Made by a program: the position numbers and the translations under genes. A stretch of DNA of 64,000 nt from Parvularcula sp964219355 (GTDB lineage: Bacteria > Pseudomonadota > Alphaproteobacteria > Caulobacterales > Parvularculaceae): assembly GCA_964219355.1 (NCBI GenBank), contig CAXPOZ010000001.1:558001-622000 (forward strand), given 5' to 3'. Shown here one piece after another: positions 1-8,331 of this stretch (position 1 is the first letter of the stretch; each line of letters opens with the position of its first letter). The notes below the pieces were generated by a model that saw only the letters and a program-made list of their open reading frames with translations, did not search any database and was not told the DNA's origin.

Positions 1-341
1 ATATCGTGATCTCGCGCGGCAGGCCCGACCTGCCCGAAGGCGTGCTGCTCGCAAACAGCCTTGATGAAGCAATCCTGCTCGCCGGCGCGGCGGAAGAAAT
101 CTGCGTCATCGGGGGGGCTGCCATCTACGCCCTCGCCCTCCCCCGCGCGGAGCGGCTTTATGTGACGCAGATCGAGGCCGAAATTGACGGCGACACGGTG
201 TTTGAGCTGCCTTCTCGGGATGAGTGGACGATCAAACAGATCCGCCGCATCGACGCTTCGGACCGGAACGATTACCCTGCATTGATCGAGCAATGGGACC
301 GCGAGGCAGAAGCAGAACATGACGCAGCAATTCACGATTGA
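1..341 (+). CDS. folA: Dihydrofolate reductase, 3' part (5' end outside window)
   Basis: Reduces dihydrofolate to tetrahydrofolate with NADPH in the cytoplasm, supplying one-carbon carriers for thymidylate and purine synthesis. The visible 113 or so residues cover the C-terminal two thirds of the fold: an IVISRGRPDLP strand and turn, then the conserved glycine pair and strand CVIGGAAIYALALPRAERLYVTQIEA, here given by its core VIGGAAIYALALP, followed by DGDTVFELP. The substrate-binding N-terminal third lies upstream of the window. The reading frame is open from base 1, so the apparent GTG at base 6 is an internal valine. The stop overlaps the next gene by 23 bases, so the two are probably co-transcribed. 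Confidence 0.93.
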   Translation, partial: IVISRGRPDLPEGVLLANSLDEAILLAGAAEEICVIGGAAIYALALPRAERLYVTQIEAEIDGDTVFELPSRDEWTIKQIRRIDASDRNDYPALIEQWDREAEAEHDAAIHD

Positions 342-1161
342 GACGGACGGCCCGGTCGCCACGCTCACGCTTGACCGCGCCGAAAAGCGCAATGCCCTCG
401 CCCTTCCCTTCTGGGAGGACTTCCCTGCCGCCATCGAGGAGCTTGATAAATCAGGCGACATCCGCGCCATCGTGATTGCCGCCAATGGCCCGCTCTTTTG
501 TGCCGGGATCGACCTTTCCGCTTTTGCCGGGGTCGCAGGCGACCGCTCGAAACTGGGCGCCGCCGCCCCGCTCGACTTCATCGAGAAAGTCGGCCGTATG
601 CAGAGGACGTTCACCGTCCTCGAAGAGGCGCGCGTGCCGGTCATTGCTGCCGTTCACGGCAAATGCCTTGGCGCCGGCGTCGACATGGTGACCGCCTGCG
701 ATATCCGGCTGGCAACGAAGGATGCGGCGTTCTCTGTCTATGAGATCCATATCGGCATGACGGCTGATGTCGGCACATTCCCGCGCCTCCTCAATCATCT
801 GCCCGAAGGTCTCGTGCGCGAGCTTGCCTATACGGGCCGCGAGATGGGCGCCGAGGAAGCCTTGCGCTACGGCCTCGTCAATCATGTCCATGAGACACGC
901 GAGGATGTGATCAGCGCCGTACAAGACATGGCCCGGGATATCGCGACTAAAGCCCCGATGGCCGTTCATGGCTGCAAACGGGCGATCACCTATTCACGCG
1001 ATCACAAGACGAAAGAAGCGCTCGATTATATCGGGCTGTGGAATGCCTCCATGCTGAACCCGTCAGAGCTGATGGCCGCAGCGGCCTCAAAACAGAGCGG
1101 GCAGCCCGGACAGTTTGTCAAGCTGCCACAAAAAACCCGCCTCGATGAGGCGGGTTCGTAA
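319..1161 (+). CDS. Enoyl-CoA hydratase/isomerase family, dienoyl-CoA isomerase-like
   Basis: A 280-residue crotonase-fold enzyme acting on CoA thioesters in fatty acid oxidation. The oxyanion-hole segments are visible (FCAGIDLSAF near residue 60 and GKCLGAGVDM near 114-123). Three acidic residues, Asp122 (GVD), Glu142 (VYE) and Asp150 (ADVG), sit where delta3,5-delta2,4-dienoyl-CoA isomerase (ECH1) has its catalytic Asp/Glu/Asp. A plain hydratase would have two glutamates instead. I infer a dienoyl-CoA isomerase role; a broader enoyl-CoA isomerase activity is the alternative. The ATG lies inside the end of folA. The last ten codons contain the hairpin that terminates the convergent minus-strand gene. 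Confidence 0.9.
   Translation: MTQQFTIETDGPVATLTLDRAEKRNALALPFWEDFPAAIEELDKSGDIRAIVIAANGPLFCAGIDLSAFAGVAGDRSKLGAAAPLDFIEKVGRMQRTFTVLEEARVPVIAAVHGKCLGAGVDMVTACDIRLATKDAAFSVYEIHIGMTADVGTFPRLLNHLPEGLVRELAYTGREMGAEEALRYGLVNHVHETREDVISAVQDMARDIATKAPMAVHGCKRAITYSRDHKTKEALDYIGLWNASMLNPSELMAAAASKQSGQPGQFVKLPQKTRLDEAGS
1129..1156 (-). terminator. Intrinsic terminator of the 1190-1615 gene, inside the crotonase coding end
   Basis: A 10-bp stem (AACCCGCCTC / GAGGCGGGTT) with a 3-base loop spans 1134-1156. On the minus strand it is followed directly by TTTTTT, from the A-run at 1130-1135. It lies about 35 bases past the stop of the minus-strand membrane protein gene. The plus strand has no T-run after the stem, so it should act mainly on minus-strand transcription. 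Confidence 0.8.
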
Positions 1162-1189
1162 ATCCTGTCAGGTTGGACGCGTCTAAAGC

Positions 1190-1615
1190 TTAGATCACGT
1201 CCGGCCAGTACCGCCGCTTGATCAGGATACCGATCACCACGACCAGCAGGATCGGGCCGCTGACGAAACCGATGACCAGCAGCGAGCCAAGAGCAACCCC
1301 AAGGGCGCCCATCGCCGTTGCCACAATGGTGGCGACCAGCGCGACAACGGCGCCAAGGCCTGCTGCACCAACGCTTGCCAGCGCACCCAGCACGCCAAGA
1401 GCGGCACCGCCGGTGACTTCTACGAAATTCATCTCGCTGATCGTGCGATCGCCGATATAGACGATGCCTTCACCGAAACGGTACGCGGCAACAGCTGCCG
1501 CGGTGACCACAAGTGCGAAAGCAGCGGTAACTGGACCAATCAGGCTCCATGCCTGTCCTTTAGAAGACGCTGTCTTCCCTGAAGGAACGTCGTCTGATCC
1601 TGTGTCTTGTGACAT
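1190..1615 (-). CDS. Small glycine/alanine-rich membrane protein of unknown function
   Basis: A 141-residue protein I do not recognise. A polar N-terminus of about 25 residues rich in Ser, Asp and Lys is followed by three hydrophobic stretches (about 28-46, 68-98 and 103-133). They are dense in small residues (GGAALGVLGALASVGAAGLG), as in tightly packed helices with GxxxG contacts. The C-terminus is basic (KRRYWPDVI). It stands alone, convergent with the crotonase gene, and ends at a strong intrinsic terminator. A membrane location is well supported; no function can be assigned. Confidence 0.7.
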   Translation of the reverse strand: MSQDTGSDDVPSGKTASSKGQAWSLIGPVTAAFALVVTAAAVAAYRFGEGIVYIGDRTISEMNFVEVTGGAALGVLGALASVGAAGLGAVVALVATIVATAMGALGVALGSLLVIGFVSGPILLVVVIGILIKRRYWPDVI

Positions 1616-1755
1616 TATCTTTTCCCCATCATCTGCCGATGCATATCACTTTGTCGCAGGGTATAGCTCTTTCAAGCGCAAGAGCTGTTGTAATTGGGCA
1701 ACTACATCCGTAATCGTCACGAGTCGAGGCCGAAACAGGGCAACCGCCTGATCCC

Positions 1756-2643
1756 TCAGCCAAATTCGCCAGTGTCTAGAATGTGAGAAATATAGGCCGG
1801 CAGGGCAAATGCCCCCTGATGGGCCGCCGCAGAGTAATATCTGAAAGGATGAATGTTTGCGGATTTTACACGTTCGCTGAGGGTCTCAAGGTCCGGATTT
1901 TCCCCTCCGGCCCGTGCAAAACCGAGCGTCATGATCCCCCCGGAGTATGCCGGGACCGCAATCGAGTAAAATGTCGGGGCCTCAAAACTGGCCTTCTGGT
2001 TCAGATAAGCGGTGCGCAGCTCTTTCGGCTGCAGGAAGGGCAGACCGCATTGCGTGATCATGATGCCGTCATCTGTGAGGCAGGAGCGGCAGTCGCGATA
2101 GAACTCTTCGGTGAAGAGGACTTTGCCGGGGCCCACAGGGTCTGTTGAATCGACCAGGATGACGTCGAACTTCTCGTCCGTGTCCTTCACGAATTTGGCG
2201 CCGTCGGCGATCACGAGATTGAGGCGCGGATCGTCAAACGCCCCGTCCGAAATCGTCGGAAACCATTCTTTGGAGAACTCGACGACCGAGCCTTCGATCT
2301 CAACCATGGTGCAATGCTCGACCGTCTGATGACGGAAGACTTCGCGGATCGCGCCGCCATCACCGCCGCCAATGACAAGCACGCGTTTCGCGTTGCCATG
2401 GGCGAACAGCGGCACATGGACGAGCATCTCGTGATAGATGAACTCATCGCGCGTTGAGACCTGAATAAAGCCCTCAAGCGCGAAAAGCCGTCCGAAGACT
2501 TCATTTTCAAAAACGATCAGGTGCTGGTGATCAACTTCCCCTTCGAAAAGGATGTTGTCGATACGAAGCGAGTGACCGATCTCATCGGTCACCTGCTCCT
2601 TGAACCATTTCTGCCCGTCGATTTCGAAAATGAAGCGGCTCAC
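1756..2643 (-). CDS. speE: Spermidine synthase (polyamine aminopropyltransferase)
   Basis: Transfers an aminopropyl group from decarboxylated S-adenosylmethionine to putrescine, giving spermidine. The 295-residue length is normal. Family motifs are present: the nucleotide-binding glycine loop VIGGGDGGAIREVFRH, the acidic strand MVEIEGSVVE, and the catalytic DSTDPVGPG loop followed by LFTEEFYRDC. The start is GTG, sharing GTGA with the speD stop, so translation is probably coupled. It is the last gene of the decarboxylase-speD-speE operon. Together these genes make spermidine by the classical route rather than through carboxyspermidine. Confidence 0.96.
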   Translation of the reverse strand: MSRFIFEIDGQKWFKEQVTDEIGHSLRIDNILFEGEVDHQHLIVFENEVFGRLFALEGFIQVSTRDEFIYHEMLVHVPLFAHGNAKRVLVIGGGDGGAIREVFRHQTVEHCTMVEIEGSVVEFSKEWFPTISDGAFDDPRLNLVIADGAKFVKDTDEKFDVILVDSTDPVGPGKVLFTEEFYRDCRSCLTDDGIMITQCGLPFLQPKELRTAYLNQKASFEAPTFYSIAVPAYSGGIMTLGFARAGGENPDLETLSERVKSANIHPFRYYSAAAHQGAFALPAYISHILDTGEFG

Positions 2644-3101
2644 AGGGACGCCGCCTCATCGCTGAGCATTTCTTCAATGCGGTCACCGCGCAGATGCGTC
2701 CCCACACTGACATTCTCGGCTTTGAAGGCATTCTGCAGGATGCCGATTGCCCGCTCAGGCTTGGCATCGCCGCACATGAAGACGTCAAAGGCCGCGTAAT
2801 TGGCTTCCGGCCAAGTGTGGACCGAGATGTGGCTCTCCGCGAGGACAGCCACGCCCGACAGCCCGCCCGACGGCAGGAAGGTGTGAAGATGCATGTGCAG
2901 AAGCGTTGCGCCGCATTCTTCAACGCATTGCTTGAACGCCTTTTCCATCCGCGCCTTGTCGGTCAGCCCTTCGGCGCCATAGAGGTCGATGGTCAGATGC
3001 GTGCCCGCATATTTCTTACCGTCCCGCTCGATGAAATGATCAAGCGGCTGGCCAAGTTCATCATTGGCGACTTCGGTTGGGAATTGCAGAACCTGGCTCA
3101 T
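2640..3101 (-). CDS. speD: S-adenosylmethionine decarboxylase proenzyme
   Basis: Makes decarboxylated SAM, the aminopropyl donor for SpeE. This is the small prokaryotic class, 153 residues from the ATG at 3101. That start has a GGAGG seven bases upstream and shares ATGA with the decarboxylase stop; upstream in-frame codons would run into the previous gene. Self-cleavage is expected between Glu89 and Ser90 in AESHISVHTWPE, turning Ser90 into the pyruvoyl cofactor. His95 and Cys110 match the processing and catalytic residues of the Thermotoga-type enzyme (positions 68 and 83 there). The LHMHLHTF segment is also typical. Confidence 0.95.
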   Translation of the reverse strand: MSQVLQFPTEVANDELGQPLDHFIERDGKKYAGTHLTIDLYGAEGLTDKARMEKAFKQCVEECGATLLHMHLHTFLPSGGLSGVAVLAESHISVHTWPEANYAAFDVFMCGDAKPERAIGILQNAFKAENVSVGTHLRGDRIEEMLSDEAASL

Positions 3102-4270
3102 TGGGAGACCTCCACCCGGCTCTCCGTATCGGCCGGCAGAAAGATGGTACCAAAAGGATCGTCCGTACATGTCACTTCGATGTACGATCCGTATCCGTTA
3201 AAGTGACCGGCCATTGTGCGCCCATAGGCGCCCAGCATGCCAATCTCGATAAAGTCGCCGGGGCTGGTTTCAGCCGGCAGGAAGAACGGGCCCGGCATGT
3301 GGTCCGCATCATCACAGGTCGGACCATAAAACCGGAAAGGCGCAGCCATGCCGTCGCGGCCCAGCGTTTTCGCCGGGAACCGCCAGCCAAGGTGGCCAGC
3401 ATCGTAAAGCGTGCCGTAGACCCCATCATTGATGTAGAGGTCAAAGTCGCGCTGGCTTTCCACACGGACGATCAGGCTGGTCGCTTCAGCGACCAGTGCC
3501 CGGCCCGGCTCGCACCACAGCTCGGTCGTGTCCGTCGAAAGGAAAGTCTCGAAGCGGGCTTCGATCTCTTCAACGAAGCGCGACATGGCTTCGGGTTCCA
3601 TATCCGGATAGCGCGCAGGGAAGCCGCCGCCGACATCGACGATGTCAACAAGCACGCCCGACTGGATCACGACCTGCTCGACCATGTCGAGCGCCCGGAC
3701 GTAAGCTGTCGGATCGAGCGTCTGGCTGCCCACATGGAAGCAAAGGCCAAGCTTGTGCGCGAGCAGACGGGTATGGCGCAGCAGCTCCGGCGCCGCATGA
3801 CCGCGCGCGCCGAATTTCCGGCCGAGCGAGACTTTGGCGTTGGAGTTGTCGACACCCAGCCGGACGCAGAGCGTCAGGTCGCGGGCATTGTCGGTCGCTG
3901 CCATGATCTTGGTCAGCTCACTCTCGCAGTCGAGCGAATAGATCCGCACGCCATGCTCGAAATAAGCTTCCCGGATTGCCTCGGACGATTTGACCGGGTT
4001 CATGAAAGCAAGCGTCGCATCCGGGAACTGCGCGCGGACCGCACGCACCTCAACGAGGCTGGCAACGTCGAAATGCTCGACACCGCCGGCGCGGATAGCG
4101 TTCAGCATCACCCGGTCAGGGTTGGCTTTTACGGCATAGAAAGTCTTGCCCGGGAAATTGTCCACGAACCACCGGGCCGCGCGCGTGGCGGCATGGGGGC
4201 GTTGACACAGAACCGGGTTCGACGGCGCAAGCGCACGAACTACGTGTTGGGAACTATGAAATTGGTCCAC
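3098..4270 (-). CDS. PLP-dependent ornithine (or lysine/ornithine) decarboxylase
   Basis: An alanine-racemase-fold decarboxylase of 390 residues that makes putrescine (or cadaverine) from the amino acid. Lys48 in FYAVKAN is the Schiff-base lysine. CEPGRALVAEA is the phosphate/PLP segment. Cys319 in GPTCDDADHMPG matches the catalytic cysteine of ODC, and DFIEIGMLGAYG follows. Start: GTG at 4270 with GGAGG nine bases upstream; a nearby ATG is out of frame. It leads the operon decarboxylase-speD-speE, so ornithine is the most sensible substrate. Bifunctional lysine/ornithine enzymes of alphaproteobacteria look alike, so specificity is not settled by sequence. Confidence 0.93.
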   Translation of the reverse strand: MDQFHSSQHVVRALAPSNPVLCQRPHAATRAARWFVDNFPGKTFYAVKANPDRVMLNAIRAGGVEHFDVASLVEVRAVRAQFPDATLAFMNPVKSSEAIREAYFEHGVRIYSLDCESELTKIMAATDNARDLTLCVRLGVDNSNAKVSLGRKFGARGHAAPELLRHTRLLAHKLGLCFHVGSQTLDPTAYVRALDMVEQVVIQSGVLVDIVDVGGGFPARYPDMEPEAMSRFVEEIEARFETFLSTDTTELWCEPGRALVAEATSLIVRVESQRDFDLYINDGVYGTLYDAGHLGWRFPAKTLGRDGMAAPFRFYGPTCDDADHMPGPFFLPAETSPGDFIEIGMLGAYGRTMAGHFNGYGSYIEVTCTDDPFGTIFLPADTESRVEVSQ

Positions 4271-4539
4271 CTCATGGGGCCTCCTTTTGGACAGTGGCTA
4301 CTGCGCGAGGGCACCCTGACCACCATTCAACAAAAAGCGCCGTCCCCCTGAGGGGCGTCCTCCGGACGTTAATCGGGTCGCGGCGAAGCGGCCAGATATA
4401 GATGACGACACCCCATGTAAAGAGATCGCCGAAAAGATTTCCATTCCGCACCGCATAGAGGGCTGTCCCGATGCCCCTTTTGTTGCCAAACCGACACAAA
4501 GGGCTGCTTAAAAGAAGGCAGTTTCGGGAGGACGGTTTC

Positions 4540-6255
4540 ATGCGGGTTTCACGGCGTCAGGCCCTGATGGGCACATTGGCAGGCGGGCTCTCCGCTTGCG
4601 CCAGTACGGGCGGCAAAATGTTCACGGGGCTCGCCCCTGCAACGAGCGCGGCCTTCCGGCATGGGGTCGCCTCAGGCGATCCGGCGCGTGAGAGTGTCGT
4701 TCTCTGGACCCGCGTGACGACCGAGGATCAGGGCACGCTTCCCGTCACCGTCGAGATCGCTAGCGATCCCGCCTTCGGCCAGATCATCAGGACCATCGCG
4801 ACAGAGGCCTCCCCTGCCCGTGACTATACGGTGAAAGTCGTCCCCGAAGGGCTTGAGCCGGGCCGCACCTATTTCTACCGCTTCCTTGCCGCCGGCGAGA
4901 CTTCCCCGACAGGCCGCACACGGACATTGCCGGAGAACACCGAGGCCGTGAAATTCGCGGTCATGTCCTGCTCGAACTACCCGTTCGGCTATTTCAATGC
5001 TTACGACCACATGGCCCGCCGCGACGACATCGACGCGATGATCCATCTGGGCGACTATATCTATGAATATAGCTCCGATGCTTACGGCGGCGACACGGGC
5101 CGCGAGCTTGGGCGTGACCACTCCCCCCTGCATGAGATCGTCACGCTCGACGATTACCGCAAACGCCATGCTCAGTATAAAGCCGACCCCGGCTCTCGCG
5201 CAGCCCATGCCATGCATCCGATCATCCCGATCTGGGATGACCATGAGACGTCGAACAATTCTTGGGAAGGCGGCGCCCAGAACCACCAGCCTGACAGTGA
5301 AGGCACTTGGGATGACCGCCGGACCGCGGCGCTGATTGCCTATTATGAATGGATGCCGGTCCGCGAGCCCGAGCCCGGCAAGAGCCGCGAAGCCCTGTTC
5401 CGCGATTTTGACTGGGGCGGCTTCCTCTCCCTGTCCGCAATCGAGACGCGCCTTTTTGCGCGCGGCCAGCAGCTTGAATATTCCGAAATTGTCCCCGGCC
5501 TGAAAACGCCTGAGGACATCGAGCGTTTCAAACGCGAAGTGCTCAATGATCCCTCCCGCGAAATGATGGGCCGGGTGCAGCTCGATTATTTCGAGAAGGT
5601 CTTCAAACGCTCCGTTGCGGCCGGCCAGACATGGCGGGTCGTCGCCAACCAGATCATCATGGCGCGGGTCTTTGCCCCGAACCTCAAAGACCGGGTTAGC
5701 GAAGAGAAAATCGTCGAGCTAGAGAAAGAATGGGATCAGGTCCGCGCTTTCATCGAATTCTCGACCCTTGGCCTGCCCTATAATCTTGATGCGTGGGATG
5801 GATACCCTGCCGCTCGCGAGCGCTTCTATAATGTCGCCCGCTCAGCAGGCGCCCGGGACCTGATCGTCCTGACGGGCGACACGCATGAAGCCTGGGGCAA
5901 TGACCTCTACGCTGATGATGACACGCGGATGGGTGTTGAGCTCGGCACCACGTCCGTCACCTCGCCGGGCGGCTCGAAATATCTCGGCACGGCGGCTTTT
6001 GACTACTCTCTCCTTCTTCGGAAGGAGAACCGCGACGTCCGGTTCCATGATCCGCTTCACCATGGATATTTCACGCTGGAGCTTAACGGGGATGAAGGAC
6101 GTGTCGACTATGTCGGCCTTTCAACGATCCTGTCGCCCCAGTATGAAGCCACCACAGTTGCCTCGCTTGATCTCATTCGGCGCGGCGGTTCGGTCGAATT
6201 CGGTGCCAAACGGGGTCTTGGGTTTAAGGAGCGCGTTGTATTCGCTGCACATTAA
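4540..6255 (+). CDS. phoD: PhoD-type alkaline phosphatase/phosphodiesterase, Tat-exported lipoprotein
   Basis: Hydrolyses phosphate mono- and diesters in the cell envelope to release phosphate. From the ATG at 4540 (GGGAGGA eight bases upstream) it has 571 residues. The N-terminus MRVSRRQALMG is a twin-arginine signal, and LSAC ending at Cys20 is a lipobox, suggesting a folded, lipid-anchored enzyme. The PhoD N-terminal fibronectin-like domain (VLWTRVT, YYRFLA) precedes the metallophosphatase domain with HLGDYIYEY, IWDDHE and TGDTHEAW metal-ligand motifs. Export through Tat is known for PhoD because the metals are loaded in the cytoplasm. No Pho box was identified in the upstream gap (4271-4539). 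Confidence 0.94.
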   Translation: MRVSRRQALMGTLAGGLSACASTGGKMFTGLAPATSAAFRHGVASGDPARESVVLWTRVTTEDQGTLPVTVEIASDPAFGQIIRTIATEASPARDYTVKVVPEGLEPGRTYFYRFLAAGETSPTGRTRTLPENTEAVKFAVMSCSNYPFGYFNAYDHMARRDDIDAMIHLGDYIYEYSSDAYGGDTGRELGRDHSPLHEIVTLDDYRKRHAQYKADPGSRAAHAMHPIIPIWDDHETSNNSWEGGAQNHQPDSEGTWDDRRTAALIAYYEWMPVREPEPGKSREALFRDFDWGGFLSLSAIETRLFARGQQLEYSEIVPGLKTPEDIERFKREVLNDPSREMMGRVQLDYFEKVFKRSVAAGQTWRVVANQIIMARVFAPNLKDRVSEEKIVELEKEWDQVRAFIEFSTLGLPYNLDAWDGYPAARERFYNVARSAGARDLIVLTGDTHEAWGNDLYADDDTRMGVELGTTSVTSPGGSKYLGTAAFDYSLLLRKENRDVRFHDPLHHGYFTLELNGDEGRVDYVGLSTILSPQYEATTVASLDLIRRGGSVEFGAKRGLGFKERVVFAAH

Positions 6256-6390
6256 CCGGCACGACATTTGCGTTCCGGTGTTTGCGCGGCCATAGACTTT
6301 CGGGGGCAGACTGGATGCAGCTCCTTCGCATCCACTTCGCACACGCGAGACTGGCAAGTTATTGCTACGCCGCCTCTTTTTTGACTGAAC

Positions 6391-6414
6391 CCGATCGGCT
6401 AGCATGCTGATCGG
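6391..6414. repeat. Inverted repeat ahead of the type I secretion operon
   Basis: CCGATC and GATCGG arms are separated by 12 bases that themselves contain the palindrome AGCATGCT. The element ends 18 bases before the ATG of the ABC transporter gene. It may be an operator or a leader hairpin; no regulator is identified. Confidence 0.35.
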
Positions 6415-6432
6415 TGGGGAGAGTGAGCGGAC

Positions 6433-8331
6433 ATGAGTGAAGAACGTCCTATGATGACGGATACAACGCCTGCGGCTGTGACGCCGACAAATGGCGCCGA
6501 GAGTGATGACCTGCGTGGCATCGAATCTCTTCCCGGTGATGAAAAGCCCAGCCGGAAGCTTGAAAAGCAGATGCGGCGCTATTTCTGGACCGTCTTCGGC
6601 TTTTCAGTGATCACGAACCTGCTGTTCCTGATCAGCCCGATGTACATGCTGCAGGTCTATGACCGCGTGATGTCGTCAGGCTCTTACGAGACGCTGATCG
6701 TCCTCAGTATTATCGCTGTCTTCCTGCTCCTCATTTACATTGCTGCCGATGGCGGCCGCCGCCGGACCCTGACACGGGCTGGCCAGTATATGGGCCAAGC
6801 GCTTGATGGCCTGACTCTGCGCCGCGGCCTTGCTTCGGCGAGCACCACCTCGACCGAGACGGTGAACGCCGTCGGTAACCTGTCCCGTCTTCAGACACTG
6901 ATGATGCAAGGCGCCCTCGCCCCACTGTTCGACATTCCCTTTGTAGTTTTCTTCCTTGGCATCCTCTGGTTGATCCACCCTGTCCTCGGCGCCTTCGGCA
7001 CAATCGGCGCTGGGATGCTTCTCGTGCTGGCTGTCGTCACCGATAAGATGAGCCGTGAGTCCGTTCAGGAAGCTGGCAAGCGCGATCAACGCGCGCAGAA
7101 CCACCTTTCGCACCTTGTTCGCCAGCGTGCTGCCATCGTCTCGATGGGCATGAGCGACCGGGCGGTTGGCCACTGGCAAAAACTTCGCCGCGATGCGGCT
7201 GACGGCAATGTCGAGTCGATGGCCAAGTCGACCTACATGTCAGCCTCAACCCGCTCGCTGCGTCAGATCCTTCAGGTCGGCATTCTCGGCACCGGTGCCG
7301 CACTCGCAGTTTCCGGTCAGGTGACGCCGGGCACGATCATCGCGGGCTCGATCATCATGGGTCGCGGCCTTGCGCCGATCGACCAGACGGTTGCCATCTG
7401 GCGCCAAGTCATCATGGCCGGTCGCAGCTGGAAAGAGCTCAAGGAGTGGATCGACTCTTCTGCAGAAGGCTCCGTCCCGCTTGAGCACGATACCGTGACC
7501 GCCATGCCGCGGCCGGAACCTGTCCTCAAATTTGAGGAGTTCTCGGTCGGCGTTCCGGGAGCGGACAAACCTCTCCTGCCGCAGATGAGCCTCGACTTTG
7601 AGCCGGGCACCATCGTCGCCCTTCTCGGGCCGTCAGGCTCAGGCAAAACCTCATTCCTGCAATCCTGCGCAGGCGCTTGGCCAGCTCATCACGGCTCTGC
7701 TCGCCTCGGCGGCCGCGACATCGCGACCTGGGATGCGCGCGACCGGGGCCGTTATGTCGGCTACCTGCCGCAGCATGTGGAACTGCTCACCGGCACTGTC
7801 TTTGAGAACATCTCACGCTTTACCGATCCGGACCCGGAAGAAGTCTTCACGGCCGCCCGCAGGATCGGTGCGCATGACATGATCCTGACCCTGCCCAAAG
7901 GCTATGACACGCCAATCGGCGAAGGCGGGGTCCACCTCTCCGCAGGTCAGCGCCAGATTGTCGGGCTCGCCCGGGCGATGTTTGCAGAACCCGCCCTGCT
8001 CCTGCTCGATGAGCCGACGGCTCACCTTGATGCCAATCTTGCCGCTGAGCTGATGAAGTTCTTCGGTGACCTTGCACGTGCCCCGCAGAGCGACCGTCCG
8101 TTGACGGCCATTATCGCGACACACGACCTTCGCCTGATCAATGCGGCCGACAAGGTCATGATCATCAAGGATCGCAAGATTGCTGTCTCCAACCGCGAAG
8201 ATTATCTGCGCAAGGTCTCTGACCTCCGGCGCGGACAGCCCGGCGCCCAGCCGGCCCAAAAGCCGCGTCCTGCGGCCGGTCAGGTCGGCCAGATCACGCT
8301 TGATCGCGGCGTCACGGAGGACAAGTCATGA
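6433..8331 (+). CDS. Type I secretion system permease/ATPase (PrsD/AprD family)
   Basis: The inner-membrane ABC exporter that energises one-step secretion of RTX-like or adhesin substrates. It has 632 residues: a hydrophilic N-terminus (1-50), a six-helix membrane domain (about 55-330), then an ATPase domain. That domain has Walker A GPSGSGKT (399-406), ABC signature LSAGQ (502-506), Walker B LLLLD with Glu527, and the H-loop His564. There is no N-terminal C39-like domain, which fits the PrsD/AprD/HasD branch. It shares ATGA with the HlyD gene, and the TolC gene follows, so all three channel parts are encoded together. No substrate with glycine-rich repeats lies nearby. Confidence 0.94.
   Translation: MSEERPMMTDTTPAAVTPTNGAESDDLRGIESLPGDEKPSRKLEKQMRRYFWTVFGFSVITNLLFLISPMYMLQVYDRVMSSGSYETLIVLSIIAVFLLLIYIAADGGRRRTLTRAGQYMGQALDGLTLRRGLASASTTSTETVNAVGNLSRLQTLMMQGALAPLFDIPFVVFFLGILWLIHPVLGAFGTIGAGMLLVLAVVTDKMSRESVQEAGKRDQRAQNHLSHLVRQRAAIVSMGMSDRAVGHWQKLRRDAADGNVESMAKSTYMSASTRSLRQILQVGILGTGAALAVSGQVTPGTIIAGSIIMGRGLAPIDQTVAIWRQVIMAGRSWKELKEWIDSSAEGSVPLEHDTVTAMPRPEPVLKFEEFSVGVPGADKPLLPQMSLDFEPGTIVALLGPSGSGKTSFLQSCAGAWPAHHGSARLGGRDIATWDARDRGRYVGYLPQHVELLTGTVFENISRFTDPDPEEVFTAARRIGAHDMILTLPKGYDTPIGEGGVHLSAGQRQIVGLARAMFAEPALLLLDEPTAHLDANLAAELMKFFGDLARAPQSDRPLTAIIATHDLRLINAADKVMIIKDRKIAVSNREDYLRKVSDLRRGQPGAQPAQKPRPAAGQVGQITLDRGVTEDKS

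Noticed and set aside
3077..4351. Long open frame opposite the ornithine decarboxylase gene (about 424 codons, plus strand)
   Set aside because: It is the antisense shadow of a well-supported enzyme in G+C-rich DNA; the translation has no recognisable motif and no ribosome site.
4272..4541. Possible 89-codon gene between the decarboxylase and phoD
   Set aside because: No ribosome site, no family, unusual composition; treated as intergenic DNA.
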